DNA of 64,000 nucleotides from Phycisphaerales bacterium (GTDB lineage: Bacteria; Planctomycetota; Phycisphaerae; UBA1845; Fen-1342), in contig JADJXS010000001.1 in NCBI GenBank assembly GCA_016710275.1, positions 3,596,001 to 3,660,000 of the forward strand, read 5' to 3'. The position numbers and the translations under genes were made by a program. The notes below the pieces were generated by a model that was given only the letters and a program-made list of their open reading frames with translations, made no database searches and was not told where the DNA came from. Below are positions 40,083-48,640 of this stretch, piece after piece; position 1 is the first letter of the stretch, and every line of letters begins with the position of its first letter.

Positions 40083-40278
40083 CGCGCTTCGCGCACAAAA
40101 CACGCACGGAACCCGAGCTTTGCGACCCGCGGTTTCGCACCTGCTGAAACCGGATCGACAGGTACAATGCACCCGGGTCTCGATGGCACGCCGGTTGCCA
40201 CGCGACCCGCAGCGTCAGCGCGTTGGATCACCGGTGTGCACCGCCCGCCGTCGTGACAGGCTCTCCGCACAGGGTTTC

Positions 40279-43200
40279 ATGGTCAACCCGAAAGACACGC
40301 CGTCCGTGCCACCCGTCGCAACGCCCCGATCGGCGTTGGAGCCGCCCGATTCCGCGCGCCCCCCGGCCGACGACGGCCTCGAGGCCATTCGTCCGATGGT
40401 CGCCGATCTGCGACAGCGGCTGGCCTCGATGGCCGCGCAGGAACTGGAGGTGCAGCGGCGCGAATCGGAACTGGCGCAGCAGCGCGCCGCGCTGGAGCGC
40501 CGCGCGCGGGAGTCCGCCGAGCAGGAACTGCACGCCGCGCGCGAGCGGCTGGAGCGCCGCAGCAACGAGCTGGACGCGCAGGCGGTCGAACTGGCCGCCC
40601 GCCGCTCCCAGTTGGACCGCGTCGAAGCGCGGCTGGCCGAGCGCGAGCGCAAGCTCGACCTTGCCCAGCGCGAGCACGACGCCGCCGCCCGCCGGCTCGC
40701 CGAGCGCCTCGAGGAGGAGCGCGTGCAGCGCGCCGCCGATCGGCGCGTGCTTTCCCGCCGCATCGACGTGATCCGCGAGCGCGAGCGCGAGCTGGAGCGG
40801 CGCGTCCGGCTGGCCCGCGACGAGATCGTGCAGCAGCGCGCCGACGTGGATGATCGCCTCGCGCTGATCGAACAGCGCAGCGAAGAGGCCGAAGCACGCC
40901 GCGGCGAGATCGACGCACTCGAGGAGCAGCGCCGCCGCAGCCTGGACGCCGCACTGCAGCGCGAGGCGGAGCTGACCGCGGAGCGCGAAGCGCTGGAGCG
41001 GGAGCGCGATGCGTTGCAGGCTCGCGGCCGCACGTTCGACGGCGTGCGCGACGAGCTGGAGGAGGAGCGCAGCGCGCTGGCCGCCCGGCAGGGCGAGCTG
41101 GAGGAGGAATTCCGCGCCGCCCGCGATCATCGCGCCCGCGCGATCCGGCAGGGCGAACAGCTTGCCGCCCGCGAGCGCGAGCTGCGAAAGCAGGGCGACG
41201 ATCTGGCCGCCCGCCGCGCCGCCCTGGAAGCCGCCGAGGCGCGCGCCGCCGAACGCTGGGCCGCCGTCACCGCGGAGGAGCGCTCGCTTTCCGAGCGGGT
41301 CGAGGCTGCCGCGCGACGCGACGAAGAGCATGACACCCGCGATCGCGATCTGGCGCGCCGGCAGCGCGACATCGAGCATCTGAGCAGCCAGTTGGCCTCA
41401 CAGCGCGAGAGCGCCGACCTCCGTGATTCCGAAACCCGCCAGGCGGCGCTCGCACTGGAGCTGGAGCGCGCCGGACTGGATCGCGACCGTGCCGGACTCG
41501 AACAACAGTTCGCCGAGCTGACATCGCTGCGGGACCGCGACGAAGCCGCCCTGCGCGACCGCACCCAGTATCTCGAGCAGCGCTCCGAAGCCCTGCTCCG
41601 CAGCGAGCAGGCGCTCTTTCGCGGCTCGCGGCGCTGGCCGCTCCGCGCCGCCCTGCTCTCGCTCTGCATCGGAATTGCGGCCGCGGCCGCCGCGCTGCGC
41701 CTCGATCCGCCGCGCTATCGCGCTTCCGCCGAACTGAAGCTGACCTCCGCCACCGACCCCGCCCTCGCCGCCCGACAGCACGCCGCCCGCCTGCTGACGC
41801 CGGGCGAACTGGAATCGCTGCTCGGCGAACCGCTCGCGGCGCGCGTCCGCTCCGCTCGCGCCGAGAGTCGTTTTTCCGCTCGTCCGACCCCCGACGGCAC
41901 AGTCTGGCTGGACGTCGCCGCCGCCGATGCGCGCACCGCTGCGGCACTGGCGCTCGAAGCCGCGCGCGGCTACGGCGATGCGCTCAACGCGATCACGGCC
42001 GGCCCTGCACAATCCGCGACCATTGCGGACCTCTCCGCACGGCGAAGCCAGACGCACGACGCCTTGCGCCGCCTGCGTCTCGACGCGGACGCCCTTTCCG
42101 CCCGCATCGCCGCTTTCCCCCCGGCCGGCGCCCGAGAAACGGCGATGGCCGAGCTGGCCGGCCTTCGCGTGCGCCATGCCGAGCTGATCGGATCGCTCAA
42201 TGCCGCCCGCACCGCGCTGGCCGGCGCGATCGACGGCACGGATGTCCGCGGCGCGGTCGATCCGCAGGCGCTGGAGGAGGCGATTCGGGCGGACGCGGTG
42301 CATGCGGAGGACGTCAAGGAGCTGCGCATCGCCGCGCGCGAGTATCAGGGCGAGCTGGCGGTTGGGATGGTCCTGCTGGTGGACCCGCTCGGCCAGTTGC
42401 GCGACGGCCTGCAAAGCGCCCTCCGCTCCGTCGCGGAACAGCGCGAATTGCAGCCGCCGCCGGAGATTGCCGCCGCCCTCGAACCGGTCAGCAATTCCCT
42501 CGACCAGGCCCGCCTCTCCAACGCCACGTTCTCGCAGGAATGGGAGCGTCGCCGTCTGGAAATCGAGCGCGCCCGCGGTGAGCCGAACGTCGTCGAGCTG
42601 GTTCGGCAGCAGTCCGAAGCGGCCGAGGCGATGCGCCGCCACTCCACCGAGATACGCCAGTCCCTGGACGAGGTATCGGCCATCGTCGAGGAAATCGGCG
42701 CTGCCGGCGGCACGCGCGAGATCGTCGTCGCCACGCTGCTGCGAAGCGAACTGGCCCGCCTTCGCGAGGCCCTCGCAGCCGTGGAAGCGGCGGCCCAATC
42801 GGTCGACACCACGACCAACTTCCGCCTCGACGCCGCGGATACCCGCCTGCGCGGCCTTCGAACGCGCCTCGCCCAGCGCGAGGCCGCCGTCCTCGAAATG
42901 CTCCAGTCGCGGGCCGACACCGAGGCTCGCGATGCCCGCGGCGCGCAGACGGAGGATCTGCGGCTCCGCGTGCGGGCGCTGGAGCAGGATCGCGACCATG
43001 CCGTCCTGCTTCTCGCCGACGCCGCCGAAGCGCTTCGTGCCGCCACCGAGCGCGAGGCCGAACGCGCCGTCGCAACGCAGCAGTTGCAATTGCTGCGCGA
43101 CGAGGAGGCCCGTCTCACGTCTCAGGTGGACGCACTCGACAGCGCGCTGGCCCAGGCCGATCGCAGCGGGCCGCGTCCCGATCGCGCCGCCCTGGGAGCC

Positions 43201-43335
43201 ACCGCCACCGAGCAGATCGGCGGCCGAAATCGCGTCGCCAGCGCCGTGATCGCCCTGTTCGGTGCGGCGGTCATGACCTTCGGTGTCTGCGCCCTGTTGC
43301 TCATACAGCCCCGACGCGCCGCCGGCCGCCGTTAG
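40279..43335 (+). CDS. Coiled-coil membrane protein resembling a polysaccharide co-polymerase (Wzz/GumC-like)
   Basis: 1018 residues from the ATG at 40279 (AGGG upstream). Residues about 50-445 form an extraordinarily charged coiled coil (Arg/Glu/Ala-rich, for example RRESELAQQRAALERRARES) facing the cytoplasm. A membrane segment (LRAALLSLCIGIAAAAAALR, about 455-475) is followed by PPRYRASAELKLTS, a start like that of the Wzz periplasmic domain, and by WLDVAAADARTAAALALEAA as in co-polymerases. A second, periplasmic coiled coil (about 590-970) runs to a last membrane segment (VASAVIALFGAAVMTFGVCA, about 984-1003) and a basic end. Two membrane segments around a coiled coil is the co-polymerase topology; the cytoplasmic coiled coil is not. 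No tyrosine-kinase domain or glycosyltransferase adjoins it. The role in exopolysaccharide is inference. Confidence 0.7.
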   Translation: MVNPKDTPSVPPVATPRSALEPPDSARPPADDGLEAIRPMVADLRQRLASMAAQELEVQRRESELAQQRAALERRARESAEQELHAARERLERRSNELDAQAVELAARRSQLDRVEARLAERERKLDLAQREHDAAARRLAERLEEERVQRAADRRVLSRRIDVIRERERELERRVRLARDEIVQQRADVDDRLALIEQRSEEAEARRGEIDALEEQRRRSLDAALQREAELTAEREALERERDALQARGRTFDGVRDELEEERSALAARQGELEEEFRAARDHRARAIRQGEQLAARERELRKQGDDLAARRAALEAAEARAAERWAAVTAEERSLSERVEAAARRDEEHDTRDRDLARRQRDIEHLSSQLASQRESADLRDSETRQAALALELERAGLDRDRAGLEQQFAELTSLRDRDEAALRDRTQYLEQRSEALLRSEQALFRGSRRWPLRAALLSLCIGIAAAAAALRLDPPRYRASAELKLTSATDPALAARQHAARLLTPGELESLLGEPLAARVRSARAESRFSARPTPDGTVWLDVAAADARTAAALALEAARGYGDALNAITAGPAQSATIADLSARRSQTHDALRRLRLDADALSARIAAFPPAGARETAMAELAGLRVRHAELIGSLNAARTALAGAIDGTDVRGAVDPQALEEAIRADAVHAEDVKELRIAAREYQGELAVGMVLLVDPLGQLRDGLQSALRSVAEQRELQPPPEIAAALEPVSNSLDQARLSNATFSQEWERRRLEIERARGEPNVVELVRQQSEAAEAMRRHSTEIRQSLDEVSAIVEEIGAAGGTREIVVATLLRSELARLREALAAVEAAAQSVDTTTNFRLDAADTRLRGLRTRLAQREAAVLEMLQSRADTEARDARGAQTEDLRLRVRALEQDRDHAVLLLADAAEALRAATEREAERAVATQQLQLLRDEEARLTSQVDALDSALAQADRSGPRPDRAALGATATEQIGGRNRVASAVIALFGAAVMTFGVCALLLIQPRRAAGRR

Positions 43336-43687
43336 CGCAACTTCAAGTTCCAAATCGTGCCACCGGAACAGCCGGCGTTCCGTAAGCAGCCCGCAGACGC
43401 ACATCCCTGCCACGTCCGATAGTTCAGATGCCTGCCTTGGCCAGCTGTACGCATCCCCCCTCCCCGGCCGCCCCGTCTTTGATCCCGGGTACGGGCGCTG
43501 CTTATCATGAGTGCGGAAGCCTGGGGTTTGAGCGATTCAATGAGTCGGCCGACGGTGTTCTCGCGCGCTGCGCGCCGCCATTCCCCTCGCGGCTGATCGA
43601 CTACGCAGCGCGCCCCGGCAAAGCGCCGCGGAGAGTCGCGCCTTCATTGCACCGCGCTGCGCCGCACGAGGTGGAGAGGAAGCGCCG
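43336..43687. other. Intergenic region with a promoter, otherwise empty
   Basis: 352 bp between the coiled-coil protein and the receiver-like gene. No supported gene or terminator. The region holds the sigma70-like promoter described separately and otherwise nothing recognisable. Confidence 0.4.
43479..43508 (+). promoter_or_regulatory. Candidate sigma70-type promoter for the receiver-like/cyclase operon
   Basis: TTGATC (43479-43484) and TATCAT (43503-43508) with an 18 bp spacer. Transcription would start near 43515, giving a leader of about 173 bases before the ATG at 43688. Confidence 0.4.
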
Positions 43688-44275
43688 ATGCCAAGCGCCA
43701 TTCGCGTGCTGCACGTCATCGGCGCTGATCGTCGCGCCGCCGGGCGCGTCGAAGCATGGCTGCGCGACAGTCACGTCGAGTTCATGAACATCGACAACGT
43801 ATACGCGCTCGTTGCGCACTCATTTGAGCGATCAGGTGTTGCCGAGGAGCGCCCGCCGGCGCTGGTGCTCGTGAATGCGTCCCGCCTTTCGCTGACCGAG
43901 CGCGGGATCGGGCCGATTGTGCGGCAGTTGTGGCCCGAAGCTCACTGTGTGCTCTATGACGGCGAACGGCCTGAATCGGCGCATTTCGACGCCGAAGCGC
44001 GCAATTCAAGCGAAATCGTCGCAGTGGATCGACTTCTGACGCGCTCCGCTGCGTCACTGATTCAGGAGCGGTTGCAGAGCCCGCCGCATACCGGCGAAGC
44101 AGTCGGCGAGGCGTTCGCACCGGCAAACATGGAAACGCTCGAGGACCGCGCCCCGGACCGAGCCGACGCACCGCCGGCCATGGCACGGCCCGCACAACCC
44201 GCGCCGCGGGCGCGGCCGCTGGGAGCCGGCGAGCTGACGCCGCAGGAACTGGCACGACTGATGGGCGAAGTGTGA
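43688..44275 (+). CDS. Receiver-like protein of unknown function
   Basis: 195 residues with a good AGAGGAA ribosome-binding site. The first about 120 residues have the alternating strand/helix pattern of a receiver or Rossmann domain (IRVLHVIGADRRAAGRVEAW, PALVLVNASRLSLTERGIGP, VRQLWPEAHCVLYDG), but there is no acidic pair and the phospho-acceptor position reads as Asn in LVLVNAS, so it cannot be phosphorylated in the usual way. A Pro/Ala-rich linker leads to a short terminal motif, GELTPQELARLMGEV, which looks like a docking peptide. The gene is 60 bp upstream of a diguanylate cyclase on the same strand, so it probably works with it. No named family was recognised. Confidence 0.75.
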   Translation: MPSAIRVLHVIGADRRAAGRVEAWLRDSHVEFMNIDNVYALVAHSFERSGVAEERPPALVLVNASRLSLTERGIGPIVRQLWPEAHCVLYDGERPESAHFDAEARNSSEIVAVDRLLTRSAASLIQERLQSPPHTGEAVGEAFAPANMETLEDRAPDRADAPPAMARPAQPAPRARPLGAGELTPQELARLMGEV

Positions 44276-44335
44276 CCACCGGGGTTGAGTGAACTGCGTC
44301 TGCAATGCCGGGCGATCGGCCGGAGAGGCGAGCGA

Positions 44336-45634
44336 ATGGCGGGGACACCTTCGGTGCTGATCGTCGGCGACGAGCACCTGCGCAACGCGGTGCGCCGCGC
44401 GCTGCCCGGTGCCGCGGCCGAACACTGCCCCGATCTGCTCACCGCCGTCCTGCTGACCGGTCGCCTCGGCGCTTCGCACGTCATCCTCTCAGCGGAGGCG
44501 CCGGGGGATTTCGTGCCGGCGGTCGCCGCGATGCGGCGGATTGCGCCCGCCGCGCGAATTGTCGCAGCGTCTCCGCCGCGGCTTGAGCCGCTGGTGCGCT
44601 CCGCGCGGATGCACGGCATCGATGACTATGTGATCTCGCCCATCGGCGAGAATGAACTGCGCCACGCACTTCAATGGACCCGCGACGGAAACGCCGCACT
44701 GCCTGACCCCGCGGGTGCGGCGGCTCACCCGTCCGGCGAGTGCGAATCGTGGGATCAACTGGCCGAGGTGCTGCGCCGGTTCGGCGGTTCAAGCGTGGAC
44801 CTCGTCGAGGGATGGGCACAGTGGCTGTGCAGCGCGAGCGGCGCGGCGGGTGCGATGATCGAACTGGACGGGCGCACGGCGCGGAGCGGGGAGTCGGGCG
44901 CCGTTCGCATCGAGCGGCCGATCCTGCGCGATGCAGACATCGCCGGCCGCATCCTCATCGAGTTTCGCCCGATGAATGAAGCCGCGCAGCGGGCCGCCGA
45001 GCGCCTTGCGGACCGGCTCGTCGGAGTCATCCTGGCCGGATCCGCCGCGCACGAGGATTTGGCCGCCTGGCGCCGGCTGGCGCTGACGGATGACCTGACG
45101 GGATTGCACAATCGGCGCTACTTTGAGCGCGAGCTGGACGCGCTGCTCGCATCGGCGATCACCCGGCGGCAGCGGGCCACGCTGCTGCTCTTCGACATCG
45201 ACGATTTCAAGCGGTACAACGACGCCCTGGGCCACGACGCGGGCGATTCTCTGCTTCGCGAAATCGCGATGCTGCTCAAGCGCTGCTCGCGCCGCGAGGA
45301 CATCGTCTGCCGCTTCGGCGGAGACGAGTTCGCCGTTGTGTTCCGCGACGCCCCCGAACCGCGGATCGTCGGATCCGGCCACCCGACGGAGGCCCAGGCG
45401 CTGCACGATCGCTTTCTGCGGGCTATCGCAGAGCATGATTTCCAATGCCTCGGGCCGGGGGCGCCGGCAACCGTCACGGTCAGCGGCGGGCTGGCCGGTT
45501 TCCCCTGGGACGGGTTGACCCGCGTTGAACTGCTGCGGGCGGCCGATTCCGCCCTGTTGCGGGCCAAGGCGGCCGGGCGGAATCGCATCCTGCTGGCCGG
45601 ACCTGATCTGGCCGATCCCGATCCGGCGGGTTGA
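44336..45634 (+). CDS. Diguanylate cyclase (GGDEF) with pseudo-receiver and GAF-like region
   Basis: 432 residues from the ATG at 44336 with GGAGAGG 7 bp upstream. It makes cyclic di-GMP from two GTP. Residues about 5-120 form a receiver-like domain (SVLIVGDEHLRNAVRRAL) without a canonical phospho-acceptor; a GAF-like segment spans about 135-240. The catalytic domain starts at DDLTGLHNRRYFERELD and has the active-site GGDEF at 328-332. The product-inhibition site RxxD (RRED) precedes it by exactly five residues, so feedback inhibition is likely intact. No EAL or HD-GYP domain is attached. It is soluble, and is translated after the receiver-like protein. Confidence 0.93.
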   Translation: MAGTPSVLIVGDEHLRNAVRRALPGAAAEHCPDLLTAVLLTGRLGASHVILSAEAPGDFVPAVAAMRRIAPAARIVAASPPRLEPLVRSARMHGIDDYVISPIGENELRHALQWTRDGNAALPDPAGAAAHPSGECESWDQLAEVLRRFGGSSVDLVEGWAQWLCSASGAAGAMIELDGRTARSGESGAVRIERPILRDADIAGRILIEFRPMNEAAQRAAERLADRLVGVILAGSAAHEDLAAWRRLALTDDLTGLHNRRYFERELDALLASAITRRQRATLLLFDIDDFKRYNDALGHDAGDSLLREIAMLLKRCSRREDIVCRFGGDEFAVVFRDAPEPRIVGSGHPTEAQALHDRFLRAIAEHDFQCLGPGAPATVTVSGGLAGFPWDGLTRVELLRAADSALLRAKAAGRNRILLAGPDLADPDPAG

Positions 45635-45740
45635 CCGGCTGCACCGCGCCGCCTAGCATTGCGGTTCTCGGCGCGTCGCGGACGGCGCGGCGAGTAACAG
45701 ACTCGGCAGGCCGCGGCAGTGCGTGGCGACAGGTGGATGC

Positions 45741-45968
45741 TTGGCCAAAGAAGATGCAATTCAGTTCGAAGCGACCGTGGTGAAGGCCCTGCCCAACGCG
45801 ATGTTCCTGCTTGCGACCGAAGTCGGCGGCTCGAAGCACGAGGTATTGGCGCACGTCTCGGGGAAGATGCGGAAGAACTTCATCAAAATCCTTCCGGGGG
45901 ACCGGGTCACGGTGGAAGTTTCGCCGTATGACCTTAAACGCGGGCGAATCACCTACCGCCAGCGATAG
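45741..45968 (+). CDS. infA: Translation initiation factor IF-1
   Basis: 75 residues from a TTG at 45741 that begins (L)AKEDAIQFEATVVKALPNAM, lining up exactly with the universal MAKED... start. The Shine-Dalgarno AGGTGG lies 5 bp before this TTG. A GTG at 45723 is in frame but adds six unconserved residues and lacks a site. The OB-fold is complete: VLAHVSGKMRKNFIKILPGDRVTVE and the ending SPYDLKRGRITYRQR. A three-residue expansion in the first loop (ATEVGGSKHEVLAH) is also seen in relatives. It stands apart from ribosomal protein genes, which is unusual compared with many bacteria but common for isolated infA copies. Confidence 0.96.
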   Translation: MAKEDAIQFEATVVKALPNAMFLLATEVGGSKHEVLAHVSGKMRKNFIKILPGDRVTVEVSPYDLKRGRITYRQR

Positions 45969-46451
45969 GCCGCGGATCGAATCACCCATCATTTTGAAGC
46001 CGCGAAGGCGGGAATTCGACTCCAAGGGGCAATTGCCTAAGCCCGGGAGCGATTCAATTCGGGTGCCGGCGGAGCGTCCGAACGTCGATTGCCCGCCACC
46101 ATCTTGTCCAGCCAGATCGCAAATATTTTATTTACAGATACTTACGCCCATCTCGGATCCGTCGCGATTGGTGCTTCATCCCCGGCTCGACCCGTACAAG
46201 AATTTCCGTGGGTTTTTGTTGACTCGCCCGACACTGCCGGGCTATTATGCCCCCACGTGGATTGGGTCCGCTGCGATTCTGCTGCGTGGAGGTAGCCGGA
46301 TCGGAGCGAGGCCCTGTGGAGGTCGGAAAAGAGCTTTCGCGTCATCAACGACACGAGCTCCCGTTTCCGCCCTGTGTGGACGGTCGCACCGAAAGGAATT
46401 CTGAGCCTTCGGTTCGATCGCAGTGAAACGGACGAGCTTGGAGGAGGACTT
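45969..46451. other. Intergenic region with promoter and long leader
   Basis: 483 bp with no supported gene. An AT-rich patch around 46115-46145 lies upstream of the promoter at 46219-46248. The about 197 bases after the predicted start form a leader to the PEP-CTERM gene. I looked for a c-di-GMP riboswitch pattern in it and did not see one. Confidence 0.45.
46219..46248 (+). promoter_or_regulatory. Sigma70-type promoter for the PEP-CTERM gene
   Basis: TTGACT (46219-46224) and TATTAT (46243-46248), both 5/6 matches to consensus, with an 18 bp spacer. It is the best promoter in the window. Transcription would start near 46255. Confidence 0.6.
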
Positions 46452-47225
46452 GTGAAAAGGATTCTTGCTGCGTTTACGATGACCGCTGTCGCGGTCTCCG
46501 CCAACGCCGCCCCGATGGTGCCGAACATTCTCGCCCACGACTGGGCGGTCGGTGCCTTCAACGCGGACGGCACGGCGGAGTACTCGACCAACGGCGTCGC
46601 CCCCGACACGCTGACCTACACGCGTAGCACGGCGAACGGGGAAGTGGTCGGCTACTGGCCGACGTGGCCGTCCCCGGCTGCGTTCCCGGTGCTCGACTTG
46701 GCCGGGTTCTTCGGCGGCGACTTCGCCATGAGCGTGTTGTTCGACGCTCAGGACGCGCCGTACGTCGGCACCCCCTCGACGCTCGATGTCAGCCTCACGG
46801 GCACTGGCGCCAATGAGCTTGGCAACGACCTCGAGCTGTGGGGCCGCGTGTCCGCTGGCGGCGCTCCGCCGGCGGGTCTGATGTGGGGCATGGAGATCGA
46901 GCGCGTCTCGCTGTACGGCTATTCCCACTGGGATGCGCTGATCTTCGAGGCGGTCGGCACGATCACCGGCGGCTCGCTGGCCGACCTGTTCGGCGTGACG
47001 GGCTTCACCGGCGTGGTTCGCGGTTCGATCGACTTCCTCTTCGGCGATAGCGCCGGTGGAATCATCCCGAACTTCTTCCGCCCCGAGTACGACCCGTCTG
47101 ATGACATCCTCGTCGACGTCCGCGCCGGCTTCTCCGGCGAGGTCGGCGAAGGCGTGGTGATCCCTGAGCCGATGACGGCCGGCATGCTTCTGCTGGCCGC
47201 CGCGGCGCTGGCTCGCCGACGCTAG
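46452..47225 (+). CDS. Exported PEP-CTERM protein
   Basis: 257 residues from a GTG at 46452 that directly follows a perfect GGAGGA ribosome-binding site. A signal peptide (MKRILAAFTMTAVAVSANA) is followed by a beta-rich domain of about 200 residues with many Gly, Asp and Phe, and no recognised family. The C-terminus VIPEPMTAGMLLLAAAALAR plus RR is the PEP-CTERM sorting signal: a PEP triplet, a hydrophobic segment and a basic tail. PEP-CTERM proteins are processed by an exosortase (not in this window) and are usually exported with an exopolysaccharide. It is a single-gene unit with a strong promoter, a long leader and an intrinsic terminator, suggesting abundant expression. Confidence 0.88.
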   Translation: MKRILAAFTMTAVAVSANAAPMVPNILAHDWAVGAFNADGTAEYSTNGVAPDTLTYTRSTANGEVVGYWPTWPSPAAFPVLDLAGFFGGDFAMSVLFDAQDAPYVGTPSTLDVSLTGTGANELGNDLELWGRVSAGGAPPAGLMWGMEIERVSLYGYSHWDALIFEAVGTITGGSLADLFGVTGFTGVVRGSIDFLFGDSAGGIIPNFFRPEYDPSDDILVDVRAGFSGEVGEGVVIPEPMTAGMLLLAAAALARRR

Positions 47226-47274
47226 TTCAGTAGTATCCGCTTCGAGCAGCTCACCGTAGCTGCCAGTTACCCGC

Positions 47275-47316
47275 GGTGCCCGCCGGACTCCCTCCCGGCG
47301 GGCACCGTTTTTTTTT
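47275..47316 (+). terminator. Intrinsic terminator after the PEP-CTERM gene
   Basis: GGTGCCCGCCGG (47275-47286) pairs perfectly with CCGGCGGGCACC (47295-47306) over an 8-base loop, followed by a run of nine Ts (47308-47316). It is a textbook Rho-independent terminator, and the clearest in the window. Confidence 0.93.
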
Positions 47317-47452
47317 CTCTCCAAACGCCGCTTCCAGGCACTCTCGTCATTGACCCGTGGCATACCGAAGCCGGGCCGCCCCACCGTTCGCCCATCGCCC
47401 GCAATCGGGTCGGACTCCACGCGACAGCCGCCCCGCCCCTTTTTGCTCTCGG

Positions 47453-48607
47453 TTATCGCGGACGGCGACCATCCGGCCGCGCCTTCGCCCCATGCGGGTG
47501 AAACCGGGCGTGCTCGTCAGCCAGGCGCTCCGTCTGCACATGCGTGTAGATCTGCGTCGTTGCAATATTGGAGTGCCCCAGAAGCTCCTGCACCGTTCGC
47601 AGGTTCGCTCCCCCTTCCAGCAAATGGGTCGCAAAGCTGTGCCGCAGCGTGTGCGGACTGACCTTCGTCGCAATCCCCCCCCTCCGGGCCTCGCGACGCA
47701 CCATCCGCCACACCGCCGTCCGTTCAATCGGCCCGCCCGTACGGGAGAGAAACAGCGGAAACCGGGCTGCCGCCCTTGGTGCAATCGGTCGCTCGATCCG
47801 CCCGCGATCCGCCGCCAACTCCAGCAGCCGCGGGCGAAGCGCGTCCACATAGGCCGTCAGTGCCGAAAGCGCCGCGCCCCCGACCGGCACGATTCGCTCG
47901 CGTCGCCGCTTGCCCATCACCCGCAGAAACCCACCGCGAATATTGACGTCCGCGGGCGTCAATCCACACAACTCACTGACCCGCAGCCCGCTGGAGTAGA
48001 ACATCTCCAGGATTGCACGGTCCCGCAGGTGCAGCTCATGCTCCGGATCCGGCGCGGTAACCAGCTCCCCCACCCGCTCAACGGACAGCGTCTGCGGCAG
48101 CCGCTGCCATTGCCGCGGCGTCTCCAGGAAGCCGGCCACGTCGTCCGAAATCCTGCGCGTCTCGTGCAACCATCGCAGCCACACGCGCAGCGCGGCCACG
48201 TGCCTTGCCAGCGATGACTCCCGATAGCCCGCGCCGGACATCTCGACCAAGTGCCCCTGCAGCAGCATCGGCGTCACTTTCGTCCAGTCGTCAACCCCGC
48301 GGCGCCGCAGAAAATCCCCCAGCCGCAGCAGATCGCGCTGATACGCCTCCAGCGTTCGCGGCGAAAGACCACGCTCAATGTTCAGGTGGATGCGGAATTG
48401 CGACAGATCCGCCAGAAACGCCGCCGAGCACTCCGCCGGAGCACAAAACCCGCCCTGCCGGGGACGCCGAACGGCTCGGCCCTGCGCCGATCCGGAGCGC
48501 GCCGCTTCAGTCCGGGCCGGCGAAGCAGCCGCCGGAGCGACTGTCACCGGCAGGGCCGCGGAATCAGCGCGGGATCGTGCGCGGGGGATCGTGGGTTTCG
48601 CGGACAT
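47453..48607 (-). CDS. xerD: Tyrosine recombinase XerC/XerD
   Basis: 384 residues from the ATG at 48607. Site-specific recombinase that resolves chromosome dimers at dif. The N-terminal about 60 residues are a low-complexity Ala/Arg-rich extension not found in E. coli XerC/XerD; the SAM-like core domain then begins (SQFRIHLNIERGLSPRTLEA). Catalytic residues are present: Arg in SGLRVSELCGL, Lys in GKRRRERIVP, His and Arg in HTLRHSFATHLLEGG, His in LLGHSNIATTQ and the Tyr of the following QIYTHV. It is the second gene of an operon, 33 bp after ptsN. XerC and XerD cannot be told apart here; the symbol is a best guess. No transposon or integron features surround it. Confidence 0.88.
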   Translation of the reverse strand: MSAKPTIPRARSRADSAALPVTVAPAAASPARTEAARSGSAQGRAVRRPRQGGFCAPAECSAAFLADLSQFRIHLNIERGLSPRTLEAYQRDLLRLGDFLRRRGVDDWTKVTPMLLQGHLVEMSGAGYRESSLARHVAALRVWLRWLHETRRISDDVAGFLETPRQWQRLPQTLSVERVGELVTAPDPEHELHLRDRAILEMFYSSGLRVSELCGLTPADVNIRGGFLRVMGKRRRERIVPVGGAALSALTAYVDALRPRLLELAADRGRIERPIAPRAAARFPLFLSRTGGPIERTAVWRMVRREARRGGIATKVSPHTLRHSFATHLLEGGANLRTVQELLGHSNIATTQIYTHVQTERLADEHARFHPHGAKARPDGRRPR

Positions 48608-48640
48608 CGCGCCTCCGTGCGCGGCCGCCGCAGTGCGGCG

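Noticed and set aside
40078..40270. Longer N-terminus for the dockerin protein (ATG at 40078 or 40270)
   Set aside because: The perfect TATAAT at 40082-40077 overlaps the ATG at 40078, and the extra residues are not signal-like.
46255..46451. c-di-GMP (GEMM-type) riboswitch in the PEP-CTERM leader
   Set aside because: The conserved GEMM core segments could not be found on reading the leader.
47453..48607. The tyrosine recombinase as a mark of an integrated mobile element
   Set aside because: Complete XerC/D motifs, an operon with ptsN, and no attachment repeats or phage genes; it is the housekeeping type.
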